In this document: positions 23,627 to 35,264 of the stretch, in pieces
How positions within the stretch are numbered: position 1 is the first letter of the stretch
How the letters are laid out: each line of letters begins with the position of its first letter
NCBI GenBank assembly: GCA_015039365.1
Contig: WION01000012.1
Coordinates: 682,001-746,000, forward strand
Length of the DNA stretch: 64,000 bases
Direction: 5' to 3'
From: Amanita rubescens
Taxonomy: Eukaryota > Basidiomycota > Agaricomycetes > Agaricales > Amanitaceae
Notes under the pieces: model-generated
Told to the model about the DNA's origin: nothing
The model's database searches: none
What the model saw: the letters and a program-made list of their open reading frames with translations, nothing else
Position numbers and translations under genes: made by a program

Positions 23627-25230
23627 ATGGCAAAAGGCAAGAACCTCAATCCCGCCGACGCTTATCGTATGTTCCCAGCTCTCTCTCTCTCTCTCTCTCG
23701 ATTTACACTCACTTTTGTCCAGGAAAGGCACAGAGAAAGAAGGAAGTGAAAAAGGCCCGTGCTTTTTTAAAAAATCCACCGACCCACATTTGACATTGAC
23801 CTTGCAGTAGAACAAGACAGAGCGTCAGAAGAACCGCGGTCTCGCTCTCGTCAAGAAAGACACCACAGGTGCTATGCCCACTGATCATCGCATGTACTAC
23901 TTCTGATTACCGCTGTAGAGATCGAAGATGAAATAAAGAGCCTCGAGGAGAAGACCGAACCGTCCTCGGGGGACAAATCCCGGCTCACCGAACTCAAGGC
24001 TGAATTGGAAAAGATAAACAAGAAAAAGGAAGAATATGTCGCAGAACACCCAGAAAAGCGAAATCTTGTCTACAGGAAGAGAAGAACAGAGGAAGAGAAG
24101 GCCCAGGCGAACGCCGTGCCTGCTCAGAGGACTGCGTTCAACAAGAAAGGATTGCCTCGTCATCCCGAGCGGAGCGTTTATTATGATCCAGTGATGAATC
24201 CTTATGGCGTTCCTCCTCCTGGTATGCCCTATATGGAGCGACGTAGGTACACATTGTGAGCGTATCTACATTTGTTTATGTTTTCTATAGCGTTGCAACC
24301 TGGTGAAGTCGACCCTGACCACGGTGAACATGAAGGCATGCATTTACTATCCTATTCCACGCAACCCTCACGAGCTGATTTATAGACGAGCCCAACGCCA
24401 TTCTTCCTGGTCCTTACGACGAACCAGTTGGAAGCGATGACGACATACATATGCCAGATGGACCACCACCAGGTCAAGGTGCGCTGATCTTTTTCTATAT
24501 CAGACAAGCCTTATATTGACCATGTGGTCTAGCCCCAATTATGGGGGCACCTTTTGTTCCCCCACTGCCTGCGCCAGGAACAGCACCGCAGTTTGCAGGT
24601 TTCCTGGGAGCTATGCCTTTACCGCCTCCGCCGCCACCATCTGGTTTCCCCCCTGTCGCCTTTCCTCACGCCTTTCCAAATTTCCCTCCAACTAGTTTAC
24701 CAGGACCACCTCTACCACAGCCTCCGCCGGGGTTCCTTCCGCGCCAGCAATCAGTTTCGTCATTGCAGGATCCACTGGCTGGAATTCCTCACACCACATA
24801 TCAAGCACATCAAGGAACTCGTTCTTCCTTACCCTCTCATCCTTCCTTACCAGAAAAACCTGTCGCGGCGATAACCGCTGCTGCTACCGTGTCCGCTGAA
24901 CCACAACTGCGTGACCTAAAGAAAGAAGCAACCTCATTTGTACCATATACACTAAAGCGGAAACGCCAGGCCGCATCTGGGGTCTCTTCCGCTAAAGTCA
25001 ACGCAGCCCCTGCCCTAACTGATGATCAGGAGACTCCAGAGCCTAGCCTGGCTCGGCCTGACCTTCTGAGCACACTAAGAGATCAGTTCGGAGCCCCGCC
25101 CATGGCCAAGACGGATACCAGCAAAAGCATTCCACCCATCCCAGCCAAGAAAAACGACGACTATGACAAGTTTGTGGAGGAAATAGGCGACATTTTAGGC
25201 TCCGGCCCGTATGATATAGAGTCGGCGTAA
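23627..25230 (+). CDS. WBP11: WBP11-like spliceosome-associated protein
   Basis: WBP11 (SIPP1/NpwBP) is a nuclear factor of late spliceosome activation that binds WW domains and PP1. The ATG at 23627 starts MAKGKNLNPADAYR, the invariant family N-terminus. Intron 1 follows, with a CT microsatellite, and then KAQRKKEVKK. After intron 2 come NKTERQKNRGLALVKKDT, a coiled coil (IEDEIKSLEEKTEPSSGDKS) and LPRHPERSVYYDPVMNPYGV. The C-terminal exon 24541-25230 is strongly Pro-rich (PPPPPPSGFPP) and ends DKFVEEIGDILGSGPYDIES. At intron 2 the donor phase fits only if one C of the CCC at 23756-23758 is surplus. Otherwise a poor GC donor would be needed. About 400 aa. Confidence 0.9.
23679..23699. repeat. 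CT microsatellite
   Basis: Ten and a half CT units inside intron 1 of WBP11. In the transcript it forms an unusually long pyrimidine tract before the 3' splice site. Confidence 0.95.
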
Positions 25231-25291
25231 TGATGATGCGTCTTTATTTGAACTTTAAATAAAAATGCTGTTAGCCTGTTATTATTTATAA

Positions 25292-26658
25292 ATGTCTTCA
25301 GGATTCTCAAAGTATGTCTGTTCAATGATCACAGATATCACCCTGCTTCAACCCAGGCTATATGCCCGATTGCCTGGGAGGCTCTTACTCCTGCCCCTCC
25401 TACCTCTGAGGAAGCCGTTCAAACATCTTCCGGCTGAGCTATGGCACCATATTTTCGCGCTAGCATTGCTCGATGACGACAACACTATTCTTGCTCGGTC
25501 TCTGCTGACTGTGTGCAAGGCATTCAAGGTAAACTTGCGTGTTTCTGTTAGCAGAATCGACTCACGACTCGATACCACCAGGAGATAGCTCTACCCTTGT
25601 TGTACTTGAATGTCATCGTCACCAAAATGACGGTCTTGGGAAAGTTCTATGGCGTCCTGCTCGCCGCTGACCAGAAATGGGACTCCCTTCGCCGTATTCC
25701 TTATTCAACTCCAGGCCGGTGGGTGCATACCCTCGACCTCTCCAGGCTCGAATTTATTGGGCAAGCCCAATCCCTCGAGCTTGACTCCACTTTGGTCCAC
25801 CTATTTCCTCTGGTACCCAACCTCTCTCGCCTGTCCATCAACCCCTCTTTCATCATAAGCCGAAGAGTATTATATGCCCTCGCCGACAAGGACGGTATCG
25901 AAAATCTTCGCCATCTGGAAGGCCTCAGTTACGTCCTACCGCCGTCCCGCCTGGTGGAGGATGACCCATTTGTACGGCTCCTGAGACGTTGTCCTTCACT
26001 AGAAGTCTTCGAGTTGATTGGACAAGGTCCAGGTCCCGCCGAACTCGAATTCTCTTTCGGGAATGCGCCTGAGCTACCGCAACACTTCTCGCCGCTGAAC
26101 CTACCCAAGCTGAACACGCTATGCGTCGTCTCTATGCACTCGTCCCCATTCTTGCTGGCTCTACTCAACTCTCCGCTTCCTTCGCTGAAGAAACTTACCA
26201 TCACTCCCTATAACGACATACCATACCCTGCATCGATGACTTCGCGCTTCATCGAGGTTCACGGCAAACATCTACGTTCTCTCAGCCTCCTGACTCTAAG
26301 ATCCTGGCCAACGCGTCTACACCCATCTCCACCTACGATTTTACCTTCCTGTCCAAACTTGCACCATCTATCCTTGGAAAGACCATTGACGACACAAGTT
26401 CTATACGAGGAACACCCCCTTGAAATTCTTTCTATCCCGCGTCCAGATGCAGAATCCTGGACACTCGTGCAACAGCTGCTGCCGAGATTGCCTAAACTCG
26501 GGGTGGTGAGGATAAGAGATGTACGCTGGTTGAGAGATGGTATCTCATTGGGTGCCCAAGCCACTGGGGTCCAAGGTGAAATGCGAGAATGGGCACGACG
26601 TCTAGGTAGGAACGGTGTGCATCTCCTTGATGCCGATTGGAAAGGACTCAGACACTAA
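25292..26658 (+). CDS. F-box protein
   Basis: The ATG at 25292 lies 61 bp after the WBP11 stop. An F-box is seen at FKHLPAELWHHIFALALLDD (residues about 46-65), followed by LTVCKAF and an intron (about 25530-25582). The remaining 350 residues contain leucine-rich, repeat-like strands (SLEVFELIGQG, LPKLNTLCVVSMHS, LPSLKKLTITPY, LHHLSLERPL), the layout of the many F-box/LRR-like adaptors in Agaricomycetes. It probably links substrates to an SCF ubiquitin ligase. Substrate unknown. The single large exon is intact to the TAA at 26658. Confidence 0.8.
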
Positions 26659-26848
26659 CTGCTCCCATATATGTCAACTATCTTATCCCATCATTTCCAT
26701 ACTTTCCGTTGATCCCCACTTATGATTGTACTTGTATTAAACTTTGTGACGAGATGCCATGCCATGCCGAATATCGGTACCAATATAATTTGTTTGGAAT
26801 GACTCAGTGTGCTTTCCAGCTCCCTATAAGCTCGTCAGTGTATAACCG

Positions 26849-27858
26849 ATGCCACCAGCTGAAGCAGAGGTCATCTCATTTGCCCTCGCAGTCGCTTTCT
26901 CTAGTAACCCTTTTGGGGGGAATCCGGCTGCTGTTGTCTTCATGGACCTTACACAACCAGATGAAGTCTATGAGGCCATCGCAAAGAATTTGAAGCAACC
27001 AATGACTGCCTTCGTAGATGCAAAAGAGGTCCAGATGCCACGAACAGCTGCATTTGGTATCCGGTTCTTCCTTCCTTACAATGCAGAGGTTCCGGTTAGC
27101 GGCCATGCGTTACTTGCCACCGCCGAAGTGGTCTTCAAAAATACCAGTACCACTTCCTGATGTCAACATGCTGGAATTTGAGACACAGAACGGTAAGATA
27201 CTCTCAGCGCGGAAAGGGGATGACGGATCGCTTGAGGTCCGTTTACCTTCCGGCGTGCCCGAAGAGGTTTCTGGCAAGGAGAGGGCCAGGCTGATCCCAT
27301 ATATAAACAAGGCTTTCGACCGCGAAGTCGGCTATTCGTTACATTGGCAAAGGGAGCAAGAACGGTTGCTATAGAGACTGTAAGATATGTCCAATACCAC
27401 TGAAATCGAGAAGAATGAACCCGTCCAAAATAGATCTCGTGGTGGAAATAGATGCGAAAGAAGACTTGAAAAACAGTCTGGTGGACGTAGAAGCCTTGGT
27501 CAGATCTCTGGCACTCTCGTAAGATTTCTGAATCAATTAACGTCTCTTCAGCGGGGCACAGGATATCTTGTTCATATGATAACAAGTGCGTCGACCACTG
27601 GACAGGAGCTGTTTGTCTCTCGCATGTTCTGCCCTGCGATCGCGTTGGAAGGCGAAGTTATGGCAAGCGGGACGGGGCATTGTCTTGTGGGTCCGTACTG
27701 GTACAGGAAGTGTGATGTGCCTGGGGGAGACGAAATCGAAAGCCACGCAAGTCAGCCCGAGAGGAGGTGACCTAAAGTTAGTGTGGTTAGAAGACGAAGG
27801 GACGATGGTGTTGCGGGGCGTGTCAACGGTGGTTGCTCGAGGAGAACTTTATGTCTAG
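26849..27858 (+). pseudogene. PhzF-like isomerase gene with several frame breaks
   Basis: PhzF-family proteins (phenazine-biosynthesis-like, human PBLD) are two-domain epimerases/isomerases. The ATG at 26849 is followed by FSSNPFGGNPAAVVFMDL and EVPVSGHALLATAEVVF, both family signatures. The frame then shifts in the AAAAA at 27137-27141 (before PVPLPDVNMLEFETQNGKIL), near 27343-27350 (before YIGKGSKNG and IDLVVEIDAKEDLKN), again around 27530-27570 (before GQELFVSRMFCPAIALEG and GHCLVGPYWYRK), and in the GGGGG at 27723-27727 (before KATQVSPRGGDLKLVW and VVARGELYV). Most breaks are fixed by dropping one base from a run. It is either a decaying gene or an intact gene in poor sequence. All domains are present in order. 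Confidence 0.7.
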
Positions 27859-27882
27859 AGATAAACTGTCCATACAGCAGTG

Positions 27883-28153
27883 CTATGTAGTGCCTACAGA
27901 TGATGATCAGGGGTTTAGCTACGCCTTGTCAAAAGATATATATCAATGATCACTGACCTGCATCCTCTACATCTCCTGGGGTGTGTTCCTTTTTCACAGC
28001 AGGATTCGGCACGGGTTCTTTCCTCCGCGAGCCGTAAAGATTGGGCATAGAGACCCATAGTAAAATCGCGAATAGACTGAGAGTAGAGGGCGAGGGCAGT
28101 CCTCCTGTGTAGTCCTGGAGTTCGGCATCGTTGGAATTGAGTGGACGCGTCAT
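27883..28153 (-). CDS. Small single-membrane-span protein
   Basis: The ATG at 28153 starts MTRPLNSNDAELQDYTGGLP. One hydrophobic segment, STLSLFAILLWVSMPNLYG (residues about 23-41), is followed by a basic SRRKEPVPNPAVKKEHTPGD tail. A GT donor after EDAG opens an intron and an acceptor at about 27893 gives a very short last exon ending at TAG 27883-27885. About 70 residues. Positive charges after the span suggest the C-terminus is cytosolic. I do not recognise the family. It is placed tail-to-tail with the PhzF-like gene. Confidence 0.5.
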
Positions 28154-28304
28154 TGGTCAAAACGCATGTGGCCGTCCTTTGTTTCGGACTCAGATTCGAT
28201 GCCGTAATGCGATGACATCAATCTAGTCTTCTGATCAGTATACATTCCAAATCCCAAGAATACATAATATATAATGTCCAAAACATGAAAGTCTATTTCA
28301 CGGA

Positions 28305-31300
28305 TCACCGACGCCCTGATGATAGTGCTCGCCGAAGACGGTTTGTATCTTCACATACATCAATTGTCGCGTGGAGATCGTGGTACTTCCGCAGATCTGC
28401 AGCTTCCGATCGTGCAACGCCTGCTGAATCATTCGGCAACCAAATCATGGGAGGTGGTGCGATTAGTTCAGGCGCGTACAAAACTCCTGCCATATCATCC
28501 ACGTGCCCAGTAAACAGTAGAGGAGGGAGGTGCGGTGGAGCATCTGGATGCGTTCTTGCTGCTCTTTCAGTGGCTGTCAGATCGTCTATGGTTTCGGTGC
28601 CTAATTCAGAGTTATTGCACTGGCAGGAGAGAAAAGATTCGTTGCACGTACGAAGGGGGACTGCTCCTTGGAATTGAGCCGGCGAAACTGCCAACGTTAT
28701 GCTCATCATGTCTAATACCGAAGCCATTGATTCTCGCATTCTGGTACCCCGACCACTGGTATCTCCTGTTGTTTCCTGTCCATCCAAGTAGGTTCGGTTT
28801 AGTACATCAGTTGCGGTCCCTTCAAACCGATTCAATGAATCTTGCGTGATGGCACTGAGAGAACTTCTCGGTCTTCTTCTTGTTTTCTGATGGGCATAGA
28901 TTTCTATGAACAGAGCGACAGATATAGCTATCGCGAGTAGAATGCTTCCTTCGATCCACAGTTTCCGACTGAGGAATATAAGTCCTAAAAGGATAGGCTG
29001 CAGGGATAGGATAGTTCCAAGGCGTTTGACAAGCCAGAGTTGTAACAAACCCCCCGTTTGGGAGTGAGTACGCGCATATACGTAGCCGACGAGATAACGG
29101 TGTGCTGCGTGCGCGGATGAAATGAGTGTCACCCCAAGGTAAGGATAAAACAACACTACCAATGAGAGTGAGGAACAATAAAGCCATCACCACAGGCCCA
29201 ATCAATGGAAATATCAACCAAAACGTAGATCCGATAACTGAAGCGAATATGCAGGCACCGAGAGAGAAGGAGGGTTCATATGTGAGTGGGTAAAGAGCTG
29301 TTGAGTGTCAGCTAATACTTAACGCAGCAGTACATGAAATTGACCTCGGAATCTTTGTCTTGGGGTAACAGCGTCACGCTGTGCATGGGTTGTTTGCAAT
29401 GCGTGCTTCGGCTGAAGCAATAAGAGACCTGGGGAAATGACAACAAAACTAGTTACGATGGCCAGCATCAAAACACTCGAAGAAATGGAACCATCAGCCA
29501 CAGACATGGCATCCGTTTCGTTAACGCTGAAAGCTTGTAAAGAGTACAGAAGTCCTCCGATAACTACCAACCAGATGGTGGTCATTATTGATGACAAGAA
29601 GGTGAATTTCAAAACGAAGAATTGGCCAGCGGAGATACTAATATACCCATATACATTGGCAGCCCCTGCATAGTTGCATCATGAGTTGAGATGCAAAAGG
29701 CTTGTATAAGACACTTACAATAGACCACCGTGAGAGCAATTATCATGAAGACGATGATGGCAAATGCGGGGGCAAGGACCGTGGCAATACCAGACGCCAA
29801 TGGGTCTGCCTTAAGTAGTGACGCCAAGAAAGGCAAGTAATGAGCTACATCAGGTGCCGTTGCTAGCGATAAGCCGGTTGCAGCGGTGACTAGACGAGTG
29901 GAACATGAGCGTTTAGTTTGCAAAACGACGGGGTAAAGGGGAATACTCACGGGCAGCAGCGAGTAACACTATGACCACTCCTATCAATGCCCACACTACG
30001 GCTGTATCAATTGGAACAGGCTCGTTTTGAAGTACATCCCACCGGATATCTTCCTTTGCCCGTCCTTCGACCAGTTCAATGCCGGGAATATAGTCAAGTC
30101 CCCTCCCAACCATTAGCCATCCTTTGATTCTGGCCCCATCAGCAATGTCATTATAACACTCTCTTTGAAGATCCTCAATCTCGGAATTGATCGCCTTGAG
30201 CTTGGACCGCCAGAGAGTGATGTTTGCATAAACTTTACCAAGCTCATTGAAACTGACCCCATCGAGCGGTCGTACGAAGGGCTGCACGGGTTGCAAGCGC
30301 ATGTGTGGCGGTGGTATGGACTCAGGAGCTTCCTTCTGCCTAAGAGGAAACGTTTCTCGGCGTGATTCTGGCTGTGGTATTGGTGGTTGAGGTTTGTGTA
30401 TTCTTGGTCTCCTGTGAGTAGGAGCTAATAGAGCAGCCGCACCCGAGGCATGACTTGAAGGACCTGCGCCAGTCTCCTGAGTTGCGGGTATCTGGTAATA
30501 ATCTACGCCAAAGTCCGCAGGTGCTGTTCTGGCGATGTCCACCCAACCATTATCAGCATTGTCGTCGGTTTCTGCGCTCACTCCTGCATAGCTTTCTCTC
30601 GGCTGCAAGCCCAATTGTTGAGCAATTCGACCATCCCAGGAGTCCGTATCCGGGACATAGTTGGGACCATACAGTCTAGGATCAGGAATTGTATCTAAAT
30701 GGTCGTCTCGTGACGGCGCCAACTGGCCTGTTTCATCGACAGATAAGGGACTCCCTATGGGTATGTGGCCATTGATAATCGAATTGCGGTTGACTTCAAA
30801 GAACCGGCTACCAACTATGCGGGAATTAAAGGCATCGGAGAAGCTCGGCTCAGGACGTCGCCGGGGAGGCATTTCCCTTTCTTTCTCGTTTGATCTCGGG
30901 TCCGTCAAATCCTCATGAAGTCCTTGTAGATTCCGTAGCTTGTAATATTGGGAGGGGGCAACGAAAGATATTGGAGCGAGTGAGGATGAAGCCAATGCTC
31001 GATTAATGGCACGCCGGCCGCGAGGACGCTTGATCGCTCCTAAGCATCCGTACCAAGGTGTCAGATTCCACTTACTCGTCTGTGGCCAAGAGGTTGGGGC
31101 GGACTGATGTAAGGTCGATCAGGATTGGGCGGTGGCACATTTAACTCAAAGTCGAGGACAGAAGGGTCGGGGGTAGTGATTCTGAACGACTTTATATATT
31201 TGCTTTCTGCGATCTCAAGGTTTTCCAAATAACCATCGCGTTCGAATATGAGCTCGGCCAAGCGCCGGGTATCCCTACACGCGTGATAAGTCACCAACAG

Positions 31301-32499
31301 GTTAAAAACGGAGAAAGAAGTACTGAACCCGATGGAAAAAAGCATTTGAATATCCACTCCCAAATCTGCTTGTTCTGTGTAATTGAGAGCGCGTTCTTGT
31401 AAACGTCTTCTCCTGCTGCCGCCTCGTCTTCGAGCTGAACGGATTCCATTACTTTGTTCAGTTGCATCCAGAGAAGAGGTCAAGCCTAAGGATATGATAA
31501 ACTGTTTCATTTGCTTTTCACCCCAGCCAACGAACCCAGGGGCCCGCGATGCACTGAGCCAACCCAGTTCGTTTCCATGGCATTTCACTTCTGTCCATCG
31601 CATGCGATATTTGAGCAACTTGTTGAATTCCCTCAGTACCAGGTAAACGGCCGGAAACAATCCTCCGGCCAAAGCCAGAACAGTTATCACAATCACCCGT
31701 ATCCGCGCATGCAATGGATCACCGGCGGTGCCTTGAATGTGGGTATCAATATTCTCTGCTGAGACTAGGCCAGTGTCAAAGACGCGCAGCAATCGAAGAA
31801 TACTCAATTCTAATAGAAGAGGGGCAGTCCCGCCATAGAATCCCGTTGAATTGGTCAGAGAGCAGGAGATGTTGACAAGATAGACAGGTAATGCACCACA
31901 GAGGCTGATAAATGACCAGCCAGACGCGATGACAAAGGCAAGCCAGAGGAATCTCTGCGATAGCTGTTCGTCCGAAGGAAAGAGCCGAGCATCTTCCGCG
32001 TCTGAGCGCATTGCTCCGGAGAAGTCAGTTGGAAGACTAGGAAACAATGGAATCTGAGGGTTTAGAAATGCGAGAAACGAAGAAGGAAGAGGCCTTGGTC
32101 TGAGACTTTGCAAAATGTTAGTGTTTATTGTAACGAAAGAAATATACTATATTTACGCTGGATGTACGAACCACTCTCGCAACGCATATATGGACCTAAA
32201 CCGTGGACGGATAATGGCGAACAACACCTGAAAGAATGATCAAGACTGAAAAGAACAGGATAGTTGTTGGACCGCACCCAAGACACGAGACCGATGGCAC
32301 AAGACAGGACAGCAGTCGCAAGGAGGCCATCTGCAGAGACGTCTAGCCGTTTTCCGACACATATGTTCGATGAAGAACTGGAATTAAGATATGTAGGGCC
32401 TGTAAGGATAGCTGGATTTCTAGCAAGTATAGATGACAGCAAGGAAGGAACAGAAGAGGAGAACGAGGGGATTTGCGTCGTGGATATCGTAGTCGGCAT
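28305..32499 (-). CDS. CSC1/OSCA/TMEM63-type calcium-permeable channel (Rsn1-like)
   Basis: Osmosensitive or mechanosensitive cation channel family of the plasma membrane. The ATG at 32499 (MPTTISTTQIPSF) is used because the upstream in-frame candidate is TTG. The first span LLATAVLSCAIGLVSWV is followed by the late exocytosis region (DEQLSQRFLWLAFVIASGWS) and two more spans. The cytosolic domain contains YHACRDTRRLAELIFERDGY. A long Pro/Arg-rich insertion (about 30300-31000) precedes the conserved pore half: WDVLQNEPVPIDTAVVWALI, TGLSLATAPDVAHYLPFLASL, APAFAIIVFMIIALTVVY, ISAGQFFVLKF and GYVYARTHSQTGGLLQLWLV. About 1,300 residues with many introns. The C-terminal 180 residues are a hydrophilic tail ending SSGRR. 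Divergent from SLY1. Confidence 0.9.
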
Positions 32500-32690
32500 C
32501 ACGGTCGTAAATGAAGAAGTGGGTATCAGAAGCAACAGCTCCAGGCTTCGCGGGTCGTTGCAGGGGCCTGTTCGTCGGTTGAACGGAATAAATCACTTGC
32601 CTAAAATGGCATCCCTGAGATTAAAATAGAATTACCACGTGGCCGTGTGCATCACCCAACAGCAGCAGCAGTGGGCCTCTAGACTCGCTA
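32500..32690. promoter_or_regulatory. Divergent promoter CSC1-like / SLY1
   Basis: 191 bp between the two ATGs, with a CACGTG box at 32636-32641, 50 bp before the SLY1 start. CAG repeats (32658-32670) lie just upstream of that start. Confidence 0.45.
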
Positions 32691-35167
32691 ATGGCAAGCG
32701 CAACAAAAAGTGTTCGTTGTTCCCTTCTCCCCGTGGCCTCGCCTGACTTCTTGGATAGACACAGGCCCACCTACTGTTGCAGCAGGCACAGACTGCTTGC
32801 CATACTTACACTTCTCAATCTTAATGATTCCGTCGATAATACAAAGGAAACAGCAAAGTCCACTACAGCTTCGAAAGCACAGCCCGCCTCTGGTCCGCCC
32901 GTCTGGAAAATCCTTGTCTTGGACCAGCGCACGAAGGATGTTCTTGCCACCGTATTACGTGTACAGGACCTGCGAGACGTCGGCGTGACGCTACACGTGT
33001 AGGTCTTCTAACGCGTTGTGGAATCTGCGATAATTTATGTTAATAGTCAACTACATTCTCTTCGGCCCCCACTACCCGACGTTCCAGCCGTGTATTTTGT
33101 GTCTCCGACGCTAGCTAATATCCGTAGGATTGCAGAAGACCTTCGGAAAGGCCTTTACGAGTCTTTTCATCTTAATTTTGTTGAACCTCTTCCTCGCGCA
33201 CTTTTAGAAGAGCTCGCCGCGTTCGTTGCTCAAGATGGGACCGGAGACCTTATAGAACAGGCAAGCACCATTGTTTACATTCAAGGATGAAATTCATCTC
33301 CCTCGTCAATAGGTTCTTGACCAGTACCTGTCATGCATTGTACCTGCTCCATCATTTTTTTCATTGTTACCTCCTTCTCCGGCTGCCTCACCAGCTGATG
33401 GATCAATACAAGCCCCCCACATGTCATATACGCTCTTGAACTCTCCATCTGCAACAGAACAACTCATTGAAGAAGAGATTGAACGCATTGCAAATGGTCT
33501 GTTTAGCGTTGTCGCAATTATGGGTCAGTTGCTTTTACTTGCTACCATGCTTGAGACTATATTGGAACATCATCAGGTCACGTACCTTTCATCCGTGCAC
33601 CCAGGGGCAACGCAGCAGAGATGGTCGCAAAAAAACTCGAGACCAAGATTCGCGATGCCATTTTGATGGCAACCCGTGGACAAAGTGGTACTTCGAACCT
33701 TTTTGCATCAGATGCAACAGGCCTGTCCAACCTTCAACGTCCACGTGAGTAATCTACTCGATTCCTCTACGGATTGTTATTATGGAGACAGCTTAGTTCT
33801 CTTGATACTGGACCGCAATGTGGATCTTACTTCAATGGTATCTCATGGTTGGACTTACCAGTCTCTGGTTTCGGATTGTCTCAATTTCAAATTGAACCGG
33901 GTCATCGTTCCTCAAGGTCCTGGATCTGAGCAGAAACGATCTTATGATCTTGATTCAAAAGATTATTTCTGGGCGCGCAACGCTCCAATCCCCTTCCCAC
34001 AAGTGGCGGAAGACATTGACGCTGAATTGAACAAGTACAAGCAGGATGCAGCCGAAATAACGCGCAGCACGGGTGTGAGCAACGTGAACGACATATCTCA
34101 AATGTAAGCAGCTTACTTCTTTATCTTGCGTATTGAAATCATTGCCGCATTTCAGAGACTTATCTGCGAATGCTACGCACCTGAAGACAGCTATCACACA
34201 GCTTCCTGAACTAACAGCGCGCAAGGCTACGCTAGATACGCATATGAACATTGCTACAACGCTATTAGAGCAAATCAAACAACGCGGACTAGACGAGTTA
34301 TTCGGCACAGAGGAGTCAATAAGTAAACAGACAGTAAACTCCATTCTCGAAACGATCCGCAATCCTAGGTCGGACGGTACTCATTATAAGCCTGAAGATA
34401 AGCTCCGCTTAGTTCTCATTTATTATCTTACTGCGCCCGATAATGCGATCTCCAAGGAAGACTTTGCTGAATTAGAAAAGGCATTGCAAGCTTCTGAAGC
34501 CGAAGTTGCAGCTCTTCAATACGTACGACGTACACGTGAAATATCACGCATGTCCGTTGCGGCGGCTGGATTTGGTTCAGCAATGGGTGGGTCAGGAGCA
34601 GGAACCGGGAGTGCGACACCCACCCTTGGCGGAAGCGGGCAAGGCGGAGAGTTATTCAAGGGCTTCAGCGCGCTTGGAAACAAGGTAAAGCGCTAACGTC
34701 ATTGCTGTTGACTCTTATAATGACGAAGATCTCTTCATTAGCTAACTGACCGCCTGAAAGAGGGCGGCCTGGAAAACCTGATTTCCGGCGTTCGTAACTT
34801 TCTCCCAACGAATAAACTTCTTCCCGTTACACGGCTTACTGAAGCTCTCATGGATTCGTCGTCCGCGTCAAATCAATCCTTGCAGGAAACGGATGACTAC
34901 CTGTTCCTGGATCCTCGTGCTCCTCGTCACGGACATGGCAATGTGCCTGGAGCAGCCGGAACCAGCGGTGCAGCTCGAGGGCGCCGGATGGCATTTGCGG
35001 AAGGAACTGTGTTCATGGTAGGAGGTGCGGGATATGTCGAATTCGGCAACCTAGAAGAATGGGCTGCAAGGGCCGGAAAGAAGGTCACATATGGCGGAAC
35101 AGAAATTATTGATCCAGGTGCATTTGTCAAAATCCTGGGGGATCTTGGAAAGCTGGGTGCGATGTAA
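32691..35167 (+). CDS. SLY1: Sec1/Munc18 protein SLY1
   Basis: SM protein that binds Sed5/syntaxin 5 and promotes ER-Golgi SNARE fusion. The body is clear: [99 protein letters not shown] and [20 protein letters not shown], ending [19 protein letters not shown]. The N-terminus (ATG 32691, MASATK) is less sure; an intron of uncertain borders probably lies between it and [12 protein letters not shown]. The intron at 33261-33312 begins GCAAGC and ends TAG, a GC-AG intron, since only this junction gives DLIEQ joined to [14 protein letters not shown] Gly/Ser/Ala-rich insertion lies near 34560-34660. About 680 aa. Confidence 0.93.
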
Positions 35168-35264
35168 TCAAAGTTCCACTAAGGTTAATAAATTATAAAT
35201 TGAGTGGAGGAATATTGATACTGTAGTATACACTGCGAGACAAAAATAACCCCCTTCATCTTTA

